Origin: an uncultured Bacilli bacterium
Lineage (GTDB): Bacteria > Bacillota_I > Bacilli_A > RF39 > UBA660
Length of the DNA stretch: 51,219 nucleotides
Reading direction: 5' to 3'
NCBI GenBank assembly: GCA_934155005.1
Contig: CAKPGR010000007.1
Span: forward strand, 1-51,219
Shown: in pieces, positions 18,565 to 25,068 of the stretch
Layout: every line of letters starts with the position of its first letter
Numbering within the stretch: the stretch's first letter is position 1
Translations under genes and position numbers: made by a program
Notes under the pieces: model-generated
What the model was told of the DNA's origin: nothing
Databases searched by the model: none
What the model saw: the letters and a program-made list of their open reading frames with translations, nothing else

Positions 18565-18738
18565 CTACTTTTCTTTTCTAACGCCTTTGAATTTTCCACC
18601 GCTAGTCTTCACATCCATAAAACGTCCAGTAGTTGTGTCTCTTTTAATATATAAGTTAGTCTTATCATTAAACGTTTGTGAACGACCCTTAACAGCACCA
18701 ATTCTTGCATTATCACCTTTTGGTTTATTTACTGCCAT
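18565..18738 (-). CDS. Small basic 57-aa protein upstream of the 292-aa gene
   Basis: Too short for usual gene thresholds but well supported: ATG at 18738 follows a strong AGGAGGTAAC site, and the frame ends with TAG at 18565. The product begins MAVNKPKGDNARIGAVKGRS, contains TTTGRFMDVK, and ends KFKGVRKEK. It is very rich in Lys, Arg and Gly, with no membrane segment. The GDNARIGAVKGRSQ and RDTTTGRFMDVK blocks look conserved rather than random, and I recall similar short proteins without a known function. It may bind nucleic acid or act as a partner of the downstream 292-aa protein. Confidence 0.7.
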   Translation of the reverse strand: MAVNKPKGDNARIGAVKGRSQTFNDKTNLYIKRDTTTGRFMDVKTSGGKFKGVRKEK

Positions 18739-19045
18739 TAGTTACCTCCTTAATTAATACTCGGAGATTCCTTATTCTGTAAATTTATCAAAACTTTGAT
18801 CAAAGATATTGCATTTTTTTTTGATTACTGTTAAGATATTTATAGAACAAGGGTGTCTTTATTAAATCTCCTGTTCGTCATATAGTCTACTTGTGTATTC
18901 TATATCTTGTATTGCTTTTGTAGTTCGTACCTACATTTGCTGTAGAGTATTTGTATTGCCTTGCAAATACTTTTTTTATTTGCTCAATACCCTACACAAC
19001 TAAATATATCATACATTTGTTTTTAAATCAACGAAACCAAGCAAA
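18739..19045 (-). other. Untranslated region upstream of the 57-aa gene
   Basis: About 300 bases without a frame. A hairpin GTATTTG / CAAATAC (about 18948-18969) lies inside a wider pairing of TGTAG with CTACA (about 18939 and 18990). It probably holds the promoter and a leader of the small gene; I cannot assign an RNA family. Confidence 0.4.
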
Positions 19046-19073
19046 AAAACAGCTTAAAATCAGCTGTTTTTAT
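19046..19073 (-). terminator. Terminator of the toxin gene
   Basis: AAACAGC / GCTGTTT with a nine-base loop and a T-run on the minus strand. It overlaps the toxN stop codon. Confidence 0.75.
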
Positions 19074-19566
19074 TATATTCAATACATTTTTCTTCTAATA
19101 ATTTAAAATTACAACATCTTTTTGCTATACTTTCATTTAAAGTACCATTTATATACTTGTCATATAGTTTTTTAGATCTTCCATATAACTTATCATCATT
19201 ACGATTTAACCAGAATATTTGTTCTTTTAACATCTTAGTATATTTTTCCTCTGTTTTAGTTAAGCATTCTTTATCTAAGTCTAATTTAATAATATTTTTA
19301 TCAGTTACTGGCAACATATTATTAAAGTTTATTGCTCCTAAATCACCATTTGCAATTTTCAAGAAGTCCAAAGTTGTTTTCATAATTTTATGTTTTGGTT
19401 TAGGGCTAGATAATGGTGCAAAATATTTACAATCATTAACTTCAAATAATACACCAATAAATGGTCTCAATTCTTTTTTATCATAATTATATGGAACTTT
19501 TTTATCAAATTGTCTTAAATAATCACAATATTTTGAATCCAATCTAACTAATATTAAACTTTCCAT
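19060..19566 (-). CDS. toxN: Type III toxin-antitoxin system toxin, ToxN/AbiQ-family endoribonuclease
   Basis: 168 residues, the family's usual size. ToxN-type features are clear: the N-terminal ILVRLDSKYCDYLRQFDKKV, then PFIGVLFEV, YFAPLSSPKPKHKIM with the conserved PLSSPK-K block, INFNNMLPV, and a helical C-terminus with LYDKY. These RNases cut RNA and cut their own repeat antitoxin RNA into units that inhibit the toxin; they cause abortive infection in phage-infected cells. Upstream on the same strand lie a terminator and about 2.9 tandem 34-35-base repeats, exactly the toxI-terminator-toxN order. A GAAGGTGATG site precedes the ATG. Which sub-family (ToxN, CptN or TenpN) applies is not settled; the resemblance is closest to ToxN/AbiQ. 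Confidence 0.9.
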   Translation of the reverse strand: MESLILVRLDSKYCDYLRQFDKKVPYNYDKKELRPFIGVLFEVNDCKYFAPLSSPKPKHKIMKTTLDFLKIANGDLGAINFNNMLPVTDKNIIKLDLDKECLTKTEEKYTKMLKEQIFWLNRNDDKLYGRSKKLYDKYINGTLNESIAKRCCNFKLLEEKCIEYNKNS

Positions 19567-19607
19567 AGCATCACCTTCGAAAAATATTATATACTAAAAA
19601 ACAAAAT

Positions 19608-19633
19608 AAAACTAGAGTTTGCTCTCTAGTTTC
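19608..19633 (-). terminator. Terminator between the antitoxin repeats and toxN
   Basis: ACTAGAG / CTCTAGT (19611-19617 and 19624-19630) with a T-rich tail on the minus strand. In type III systems a leaky terminator here sets the excess of antitoxin RNA over toxin mRNA. Confidence 0.85.
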
Positions 19634-19745
19634 TTTTTTAAGTTCACTGTTATGGTCGGAATCGCCGCTTTTTTAAGTTCCTGTTAAAGCCGGAATCGCT
19701 TCTTTTTTAAGTTCCTCTTATAGTGGGAATCACTAGCTTTTTTAT
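19633..19745 (-). ncRNA. toxI: Antitoxin RNA of the type III system (toxI-like tandem repeats)
   Basis: Three imperfect tandem repeats at 19633-19667, 19668-19701 and 19702-19736, plus a nine-base partial copy to 19745. On the minus strand each unit contains GATTCC, a variable 10-base centre, then GAACTTAAAAAAG. The 34-35-base unit length and the count of about 2.9 closely match what I recall for the lactococcal antiQ RNA (2.8 repeats of 35 bases). Each processed unit is expected to fold as a pseudoknot that occupies the toxin. The variable centres differ between units. Confidence 0.88.
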
Positions 19746-19772
19746 TGCTACTAAGTAGCATTTATTATTATA
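19746..19772 (-). promoter_or_regulatory. Promoter of the toxI-toxN locus
   Basis: TATAAT on the minus strand (19772-19767) lies just upstream of the repeats, and a perfect hairpin TGCTACT / AGTAGCA (about 19747-19760) forms the likely 5' end of the RNA. A clear -35 is not seen. Confidence 0.6.
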
Positions 19773-19796
19773 TGCAATAATGCATAACATAATCAC

Positions 19797-20705
19797 TTAT
19801 GTGCCAATAATATACCATAAATACGGTAAAATGTCTAGTTTTCCGGAAAAAGTTTTTTTATTTTCTTTATTGATTGACTCCTCTAGAACAAGTTCTTCTA
19901 ATCGTAAGTTGTTATTTTTACCCAATATTAACATTTCATAGAATTTAATTAAAAAGCTATTATTTTCCTTTATATTTAAGTGGTTATTAAAATAATTACT
20001 TCTTACTAATGCACTTCTATAATAAATTGAATTATCTTTAAATAGTGTTATATCTATATTATATTCAAGGAATTCTAAATATTTTATTATAAACATTGCC
20101 ACTGTTCTAGTATTACCTTCTCTAAAAGGATGTACTTGCCATATATTTGAAGAAAATTTAGTTATATTACCAATTAGTTCATTCATATTCATTTGTTTAT
20201 AATCTTTTGATTTTTCTATAGTTATATCATAATTTAAAGATTTCTCTAATAATTTATAATCACCATAAACAACTGAATCATAATTTAGTATTTTTTCTGA
20301 TTTTGAAATATTTACTTTCCTAAAATTTCCTGCAAATTCATAAACGTCTTTAAATAAATATTCATGGATATATTTTATATAGTCTACTGATGGATCAAAA
20401 TTATCTTCTGATAATAATTGAACAATTTTTGTAGAAACAAAATCACATTCAAATTCATCGCAATTCACTTCATTTCTTTGTTCTTTTTCTAAATAATACT
20501 TTTTTAATTCATATTCAATTTCATAAATTGTTTTTTTGCCTAATATATTTTCTTGCACTAAATTTTCTAAATATTTTGATGGTTTTAGATTATCTACTTC
20601 TTGAAGTCCGATAGCCATATCCCATCTTAATTGTTTTATATGATTTTTAGGTGTTTCAGTTAGAATATGTTTTTCCGTACTAGAATCCAATACTCTTTTC
20701 ATCAT
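19797..20705 (-). CDS. Fic-domain protein with an N-terminal antitoxin-like helix
   Basis: 302 residues. The Fic motif HPFREGNTR (192-200) carries the catalytic His and the phosphate-binding GN-R residues; Fic enzymes transfer AMP from ATP to Ser, Thr or Tyr of target proteins. The N-terminus (about 27-75, WDMAIGLQEVDNLKPSKYL then a helical repeat) resembles the VbhA-type antitoxin domain that blocks Fic activity, here fused to the toxin; the exact inhibitory S/TxxxE motif is not obvious. A GGAGGTG site precedes the ATG. It is the last gene inside the island before the right direct repeat. A self-regulated AMPylator or a single-chain toxin-antitoxin is the best reading. Confidence 0.85.
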   Translation of the reverse strand: MMKRVLDSSTEKHILTETPKNHIKQLRWDMAIGLQEVDNLKPSKYLENLVQENILGKKTIYEIEYELKKYYLEKEQRNEVNCDEFECDFVSTKIVQLLSEDNFDPSVDYIKYIHEYLFKDVYEFAGNFRKVNISKSEKILNYDSVVYGDYKLLEKSLNYDITIEKSKDYKQMNMNELIGNITKFSSNIWQVHPFREGNTRTVAMFIIKYLEFLEYNIDITLFKDNSIYYRSALVRSNYFNNHLNIKENNSFLIKFYEMLILGKNNNLRLEELVLEESINKENKKTFSGKLDILPYLWYIIGT

Positions 20706-20725
20706 TTTACACCTCCAGCAATAAT

Positions 20726-20802
20726 ATTATACCATTTTTTATATATTCCAAGCTATTTTCAAAGTGCAATTTTTACACTTTAGAAATTATTATTTGCACT
20801 TT
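20726..20802 (-). promoter_or_regulatory. fic promoter with operator-like inverted repeats
   Basis: The minus-strand extended -10 is TGG-TATAAT (20734-20726). Upstream lie AAAGTGCAA (20761-20769), TTTACACTTT (20772-20781) and TTGCACTTT (20794-20802), three related half sites in inverted arrangement. Confidence 0.5.
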
Positions 20803-20878
20803 TATATCTTTGACAAAATTAATGAAAAACATAAATTTTCATTAGATTTGTCATAAAAATTTTAACTTATTTTAAATT

Positions 20879-20903
20879 TGTGTACCTAAAAGTGTACCTA
20901 AAA
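20879..20903. repeat. Right direct repeat, putative attachment site of the island
   Basis: Matches 3021-3045 with one mismatch (T for C at position 5), same orientation, 17.9 kb apart. It lies between the fic promoter region and the recG terminator, which fits integration downstream of recG. Confidence 0.65.
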
Positions 20904-20932
20904 TTACTTACTAGTTCTAAAACCCTTTAATA

Positions 20933-20975
20933 CAAACAAAAATAGACTAGCTTCCGCTAGTCCTTCAGGGGGTTT
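20933..20975 (-). terminator. Terminator downstream of recG
   Basis: GACTAGC / GCTAGTC stem with a four-base loop, then a T-rich tail on the minus strand. AAAACCC (about 20919) and GGGTTTT (about 20970) can pair outside it. Its flanks match those of the hairpin at 2868-2906. Confidence 0.7.
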
Positions 20976-21013
20976 TTCTGCATTTTCAACTGAAAATCGT
21001 AAAAATGCAAGTT

Positions 21014-21031
21014 GCGTGATAGCCTCACGCT
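21014..21031 (-). terminator. Short hairpin close to the recG stop
   Basis: GCGTG / CACGC pair with a short loop about 40 bases beyond the recG stop, followed by ATTTTT further on. It is a weaker terminator or an RNA end-protecting hairpin. Confidence 0.45.
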
Positions 21032-21067
21032 ATTATAATAATAGCAAAAAATATTCAAAAAGTCAAA

Positions 21068-23041
21068 TCAATCTAAATCCATATGTTTATTTAAATAATT
21101 AGCCACTTTATCATAATTATTATTAATATATTCCATGCTATCTTCTTTTGCTTTAAGAAGAATATTAAAATCACTTTTTAAATTAGCTATTTTAAAAGCC
21201 ATATCACCACTTTGTTTATTTCCAAATAGATCTCCACTACCCCTTAATTTAAAATCTTCTTCACTTATTTTAAAGCCATCATTTGTCTTAGTTAAAATTT
21301 TAAGTCTTTCCGTCTCACGATTACTAATTAAAATACAATAAGACTGAATATTATTTCTTCCAACCCTTCCTCTTAATTGATGAAGTGCTGAAAGTCCAAA
21401 GCGATAACTATCAAAAATAACCATCATTGTCGCATTTTTAACATCAACACCAACTTCTATTACTGTTGTACTTATTAGAATATTTATCTTATTATTTTTA
21501 AAATCATCCATTACCTTATCTTTATCAGAATTAGACATTTTACCATGAAGAATACCTATATTATAAAGCTTACCAAAAGCCTTATTCATGTTTTCTTCAA
21601 GTTCATAAACATTTTTTAAATCCGATTTATCACTCTCTTCAATTAAAGGTGATACAACATATATTTGATGTCCTTTTTTTAATTCATTGTACATACTAGT
21701 TAAAATATCTTTCATTTCACTCTCACTTTTAAGTGTTGTAATAATTTCTTTTTTTCCACTCGGTAAAGTCTTTATAGAAGATATATCCATATCACCATAA
21801 ATCGTTAAAGCATAAGTCCTTGGAATTGGTGTTGCACTCATATATAAAATATCAGGTGTTAAGCCCTTATTCTTCAAATTACCTCTTTGTGCAACTCCAA
21901 AACGATGTTGTTCATCAGTTATAACAAGTCCTAAATTTTTATATATAACACCATCTGAAATCAAAGCATGTGTACCAATAATAAAATCCATTTTTCCTTC
22001 TTCTAATTCTTTATAAAGTTCCCTTTTCTCTTTTACTTTCATTTTACCTGTAAGTAACCCTATTTTAATATCCTTATTTTCAAATAACTGACAAATATTA
22101 TTATAATGCTGAATTGCTAGAATCTCTGTTGGAGCCATAAGAGCACTTTGATATCCAGCCAAATAATTAATATACATACTAATTATCGCTACAATTGTCT
22201 TACCACTTCCAACATCACCTTGTAAAAGCCGATTCATTCTTTTTTTATTAGTCATATCTTTATATATATCATCAACCGCTTTAAGTTGATCTTCTGTAAG
22301 TTTAAATGGTAATTCATCAATAAATTTTTTTATCAAATCATAGTCAACTTCTTTTTCTAGTCCAATTTTAATATTATTATTTTGCTTCAAATAATTCATT
22401 TTTAACATAAATAAAAATAATTCTTCATATTTTAAATGATTTAAAGCCATTTTAAGTCTATAACTATTAGACGGATTATTAATTATTTTAAGATCACTAA
22501 GTTTATCATTAAAGCCATATTTTTCAGTTAAAGGTTTTGGTACCAAGTCAACTACATTATAAACATTATTTAAAGCCTCATTTATAAAAGAATTAATTTG
22601 TTTACTATTAATACCATATGTTGTATGATAAACAGGCTCTATAACTTTACTAGAAAGTAGACCAAAACGAAGCTCATTAGCTACAACAGAATTATTCCTT
22701 TTATTATATTTTCCAACAATAGTTACACTAGTACCAATATTAAGTTTAGGCTTTAAAAAACTTCTATTAAATATAGTAACATTTAATAAATTAGTACTTA
22801 TATTTAACTTAAATGACATCTTATCAAGTTTTCTATTAATTCTAAAAATAGTAGGTACTGTTTCTATAATACCATCTATTACTATTTTATCATCTTGATT
22901 TAAAGTATTTATATCACTTCTTTCATATACATTAAAACGATATGGATAATAATTAATTAAGTCATCCATATTTAATATATTAAGTTTATTTAATAATTTT
23001 ATATTTTTAGGACCTAAACCTTTTATATCTTCTAATTTAAT
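21068..23041 (-). CDS. recG: ATP-dependent DNA helicase RecG
   Basis: RecG reverses stalled replication forks and branch-migrates recombination intermediates. An N-terminal wedge/OB domain (to about residue 200) is followed by the helicase core with Walker A GDVGSGKT, the DEQH box in ITDEQHRFG, TATPIPRT-like SATPIPRTYAL, and the QLRGRVGRN motif; the C-terminal TLSG-type region is present. The first ATG is at 22969, but the same frame runs upstream without a stop for 24 codons and encodes KLEDIKGLGPKNIKLLNKL, the conserved RecG N-terminus. No ATG, GTG or TTG is available there: the frame starts at ATT (23041-23039), about six bases after GGGTGATG, and two TGA codons lie just upstream. ATT initiation is therefore inferred; otherwise the protein starts at 22969 without this helix. 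The stop is TGA. Confidence 0.9.
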   Translation of the reverse strand: MKLEDIKGLGPKNIKLLNKLNILNMDDLINYYPYRFNVYERSDINTLNQDDKIVIDGIIETVPTIFRINRKLDKMSFKLNISTNLLNVTIFNRSFLKPKLNIGTSVTIVGKYNKRNNSVVANELRFGLLSSKVIEPVYHTTYGINSKQINSFINEALNNVYNVVDLVPKPLTEKYGFNDKLSDLKIINNPSNSYRLKMALNHLKYEELFLFMLKMNYLKQNNNIKIGLEKEVDYDLIKKFIDELPFKLTEDQLKAVDDIYKDMTNKKRMNRLLQGDVGSGKTIVAIISMYINYLAGYQSALMAPTEILAIQHYNNICQLFENKDIKIGLLTGKMKVKEKRELYKELEEGKMDFIIGTHALISDGVIYKNLGLVITDEQHRFGVAQRGNLKNKGLTPDILYMSATPIPRTYALTIYGDMDISSIKTLPSGKKEIITTLKSESEMKDILTSMYNELKKGHQIYVVSPLIEESDKSDLKNVYELEENMNKAFGKLYNIGILHGKMSNSDKDKVMDDFKNNKINILISTTVIEVGVDVKNATMMVIFDSYRFGLSALHQLRGRVGRNNIQSYCILISNRETERLKILTKTNDGFKISEEDFKLRGSGDLFGNKQSGDMAFKIANLKSDFNILLKAKEDSMEYINNNYDKVANYLNKHMDLD

Positions 23042-23164
23042 ATTTCATCACCCATTCATGACTAAACTATATCAAACATTTGTTTGATAGTCAATATATT
23101 TAAAGAACATAGTTTTGCTTTTTGCTAAAAAATGGATTTTTTCAAAATTATTTTATATTTTTAC

Positions 23165-23193
23165 TTGACTTTATAGACATTTTAAGTTAGTAT
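23165..23193 (+). promoter_or_regulatory. Forward promoter for a possible small RNA
   Basis: TTGACT (23165-23170), a 17-base spacer and TAGTAT (23188-23193). No gene follows on this strand, only a chain of hairpins. Confidence 0.55.
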
Positions 23194-23198
23194 AGAAA

Positions 23199-23400
23199 GC
23201 ACCAATTCGAAATATCGGATTGGTGCTAGTATCACACTAGCCAACCCCTTTTTATTCTTTTATGAAACTGTTCTCAGGGGGACAGTTTCTATTTTTTTAT
23301 ATAAAAGTAGCACTAAAAAGTGCTACTTTCCCCTTTTTGATCTTTTAAGATCAATTCTTTCATGGATGTTCTCAGATAAGTTAGACTTCTAACTTACAAT
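23199..23400. ncRNA. Structured non-coding region with two related modules
   Basis: Hairpins follow each other: AGCACCAAT / ATTGGTGCT, GCTAGT / ACTAGC, AAACTGT / ACAGTTT with the loop TCTCAGGGGG and a T-run, AGTAGCAC / GTGCTACT, GATCTT / AAGATC and TAAGTTAG / CTAACTTA. The order 'hairpin, CCCCTTTTT, ATTCTTT, ATG, TGTTCTCAG' occurs twice (about 23239-23280 and 23330-23374). CCCCT and AGGGG could pair as a pseudoknot. It is not coding. Because of the promoter at 23165 a plus-strand RNA is favoured, but it also lies in the 5' region of recG, so a minus-strand leader is possible. I recognise no known family. Confidence 0.5.
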
Positions 23401-23640
23401 TTGAGTATAACATATAATTTTTTAAATATTTGTTCAAAATCTATAATTTGACAAAACTTTACAAAAAAAGAATAGCAGCACTTTTGTGTAACTATTCCTT
23501 AATTATCATTTTATTCCTTCTTTCATCTATATAAATTTATTTATTTCAGGTTTCATTAATTTTTTTCTCTTTCTATCACCTCTATTTCTGAATTAATTAT
23601 AATTTAAAAATGTGATAAAAATATGTTTATTTTATGAAAA
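23401..23640. other. Intergenic sequence without recognised features
   Basis: AT-rich, no frame or clear structure seen. Confidence 0.4.
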
Positions 23641-23673
23641 AAAAGCAACCATATTAAAGTTGCTTTTTCTTTG
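23641..23673 (-). terminator. Terminator of the 127-aa gene
   Basis: GCAAC / GTTGC with A- and T-runs on either side; it overlaps the stop codon region. Confidence 0.65.
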
Positions 23674-24037
23674 TATAATTTTCTGATGATTTATTTTTAA
23701 CAATATCTTCACGCATCATATCATAAACATTTAATAAACTATGTTTAGATATACACCCACTTACTTTTGTAGCCTCATCAATATAATCATTTATATCAAT
23801 ATCAACCCTAGTAATATAAGTTTTTCCAAATTTTTGTTGTTCGTGACCATTAGATAATTTATATTCATCCTCAGTAAAAATTTCTTTATATTTTGCTTTT
23901 TTACCTTCTTCTGATTTTACTTTATAAAATATAAATGGACCTTCTGTACAAGATATTGTTCCATATCCAGCACCATTTTGTTGAATTAAATCTAAATTTC
24001 CTATCATCAATTTCTTTATTTCATATTGTTCTTCCAT
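23654..24037 (-). CDS. Hypothetical 127-aa protein
   Basis: Not recognised. It is soluble, rich in charged residues, with a Lys-rich tail and no membrane segment. ATG follows AGGAGAAT. A monocistronic unit with its own terminator, downstream of the tRNA pair on the same strand. I can give no function. Confidence 0.7.
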   Translation of the reverse strand: MEEQYEIKKLMIGNLDLIQQNGAGYGTISCTEGPFIFYKVKSEEGKKAKYKEIFTEDEYKLSNGHEQQKFGKTYITRVDIDINDYIDEATKVSGCISKHSLLNVYDMMREDIVKNKSSENYTKKKQL

Positions 24038-24132
24038 ATTATTCTCCTCTCACAAATTTGTTATTCTAACACATAAATTTATCCATGTCAAGAAAAAAAT
24101 AAACCGTTGAATTACAACGGTAAATTACATCA

Positions 24133-24209
24133 TGGTGACCAGTACGGGATTCGGACCCGTGAATGCTGCCGTGAAAGGGCAGTGTGTTAAGCCGCTTCAC
24201 CAACTGGCC
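24133..24209 (-). tRNA. tRNA-Glu (anticodon UUC)
   Basis: Cloverleaf on the minus strand: acceptor GGCCAGT pairs with ACTGGTC; the anticodon stem CTGCC / GGCAG encloses CTTTCAC with anticodon TTC; the T-arm is GGGTTCGAATCCC; CCA is encoded. Confidence 0.95.
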
Positions 24210-24217
24210 AAAAAAAA

Positions 24218-24293
24218 TGGCGCCTAATGTAGGACTCGAACCTACGACCTATCGGTTAACAGCCGAGTGCTCTACCAACTGAGCTAATTAGGC
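24218..24293 (-). tRNA. tRNA-Asn (anticodon GUU)
   Basis: Cloverleaf on the minus strand: acceptor GCCTAAT pairs with ATTAGGC; the D-arm is AGCTCAGTTGGTAGAGC; the anticodon loop CTGTTAA holds GTT; the T-arm is TAGGTTCGAGTCCTA; CCA is encoded. Nine bases upstream of tRNA-Glu, so both are likely processed from one transcript. Confidence 0.95.
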
Positions 24294-24368
24294 ACTTTTG
24301 TCTTGGACTACTTAATTATATACTAAAATATTAATTATAGCAATACTTTTTATAAATTTTTTAAAAAA

Positions 24369-24394
24369 AATATAGATTTCTCTATATTTTTTTA
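24369..24394. terminator. Terminator of the thioredoxin-like gene
   Basis: ATATAGA / TCTATAT stem with T- and A-runs on both sides, overlapping the stop region. Confidence 0.7.
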
Positions 24395-25033
24395 TTTTGT
24401 GAATCCATTTGTTTCTAAGAATTGAGCAAATGTATTATATTCGGCATATCCTACCCAACCATTAGCAAGTTTACCATCTTTGAATATTAATACCATTGGT
24501 GTATATCCAAAGTTTTCTGAAATATAGTTTTCACTATTGTCTAGTGTAAGTAAGGAATTTTTATCATCCTCAGTTACTTTTTCTAAATCAATATAAACTG
24601 TATCATATCCATATTCTTTTTGAGCTTGTTGTAAATTTGGCAAGAATTGAACACAATAACCACATGTTGATCTACCAATATAAACAACCTCTGTATTACC
24701 TTTTTTTATTCTTTTTACAGCAGCACTTGTTGTAAGTTCAGTAAACATACTAACATCATATTCACCAGTTGTTTCAGTTTCTTCTGTACCACTAGTAGAT
24801 GAACTATTACTATTATCTTTAACAATATTAACAATTAACATTAACCCTAAAATAATAGCAATAGCAAGCGTAGTGTAGAAAATTTTATTTAATATTTTTG
24901 TGTAATCTTTTGGAAATTCTACTTTTTCAATTTCCTTATTGATTTTACTTTCTACTTTCTTAACTTCTTCTTTAACTACTTTTTTTACAGGTTTTTTAAC
25001 TGTTGTTTTCTTTTTTTCTGCTCTCTTTTCCAT
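24392..25033 (-). CDS. Membrane-anchored thioredoxin-like protein
   Basis: 213 residues. A Lys-rich cytoplasmic N-terminus (about 1-45) precedes one transmembrane helix (about 50-70), a Ser/Thr-rich linker and an extracellular thioredoxin-fold domain. The redox motif is CGYC within RSTCGYCVQFLPN, and a cis-Pro lies in GYTPMVLIF. The domain probably shuttles thiols of surface or secreted proteins; the cysteine-rich secreted protein of the Tad-like operon is a possible client (inference). It lies 35 bases downstream of smc and may share its transcript. Confidence 0.85.
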   Translation of the reverse strand: MEKRAEKKKTTVKKPVKKVVKEEVKKVESKINKEIEKVEFPKDYTKILNKIFYTTLAIAIILGLMLIVNIVKDNSNSSSTSGTEETETTGEYDVSMFTELTTSAAVKRIKKGNTEVVYIGRSTCGYCVQFLPNLQQAQKEYGYDTVYIDLEKVTEDDKNSLLTLDNSENYISENFGYTPMVLIFKDGKLANGWVGYAEYNTFAQFLETNGFTK

Positions 25034-25068
25034 ACTTTACCTCCAATAATATTTTAACATATTTTTAA

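Noticed and set aside
19633..19745. CRISPR array
   Set aside because: The copies are contiguous with no spacers, only about 34-35 bases long, and lie before a ToxN-like gene; a type III antitoxin explains them fully.
23199..23400. TPP or other known riboswitch
   Set aside because: A CTGAGA-like string occurs on the minus strand, but the second conserved TPP element is absent and no thiamine gene is near.
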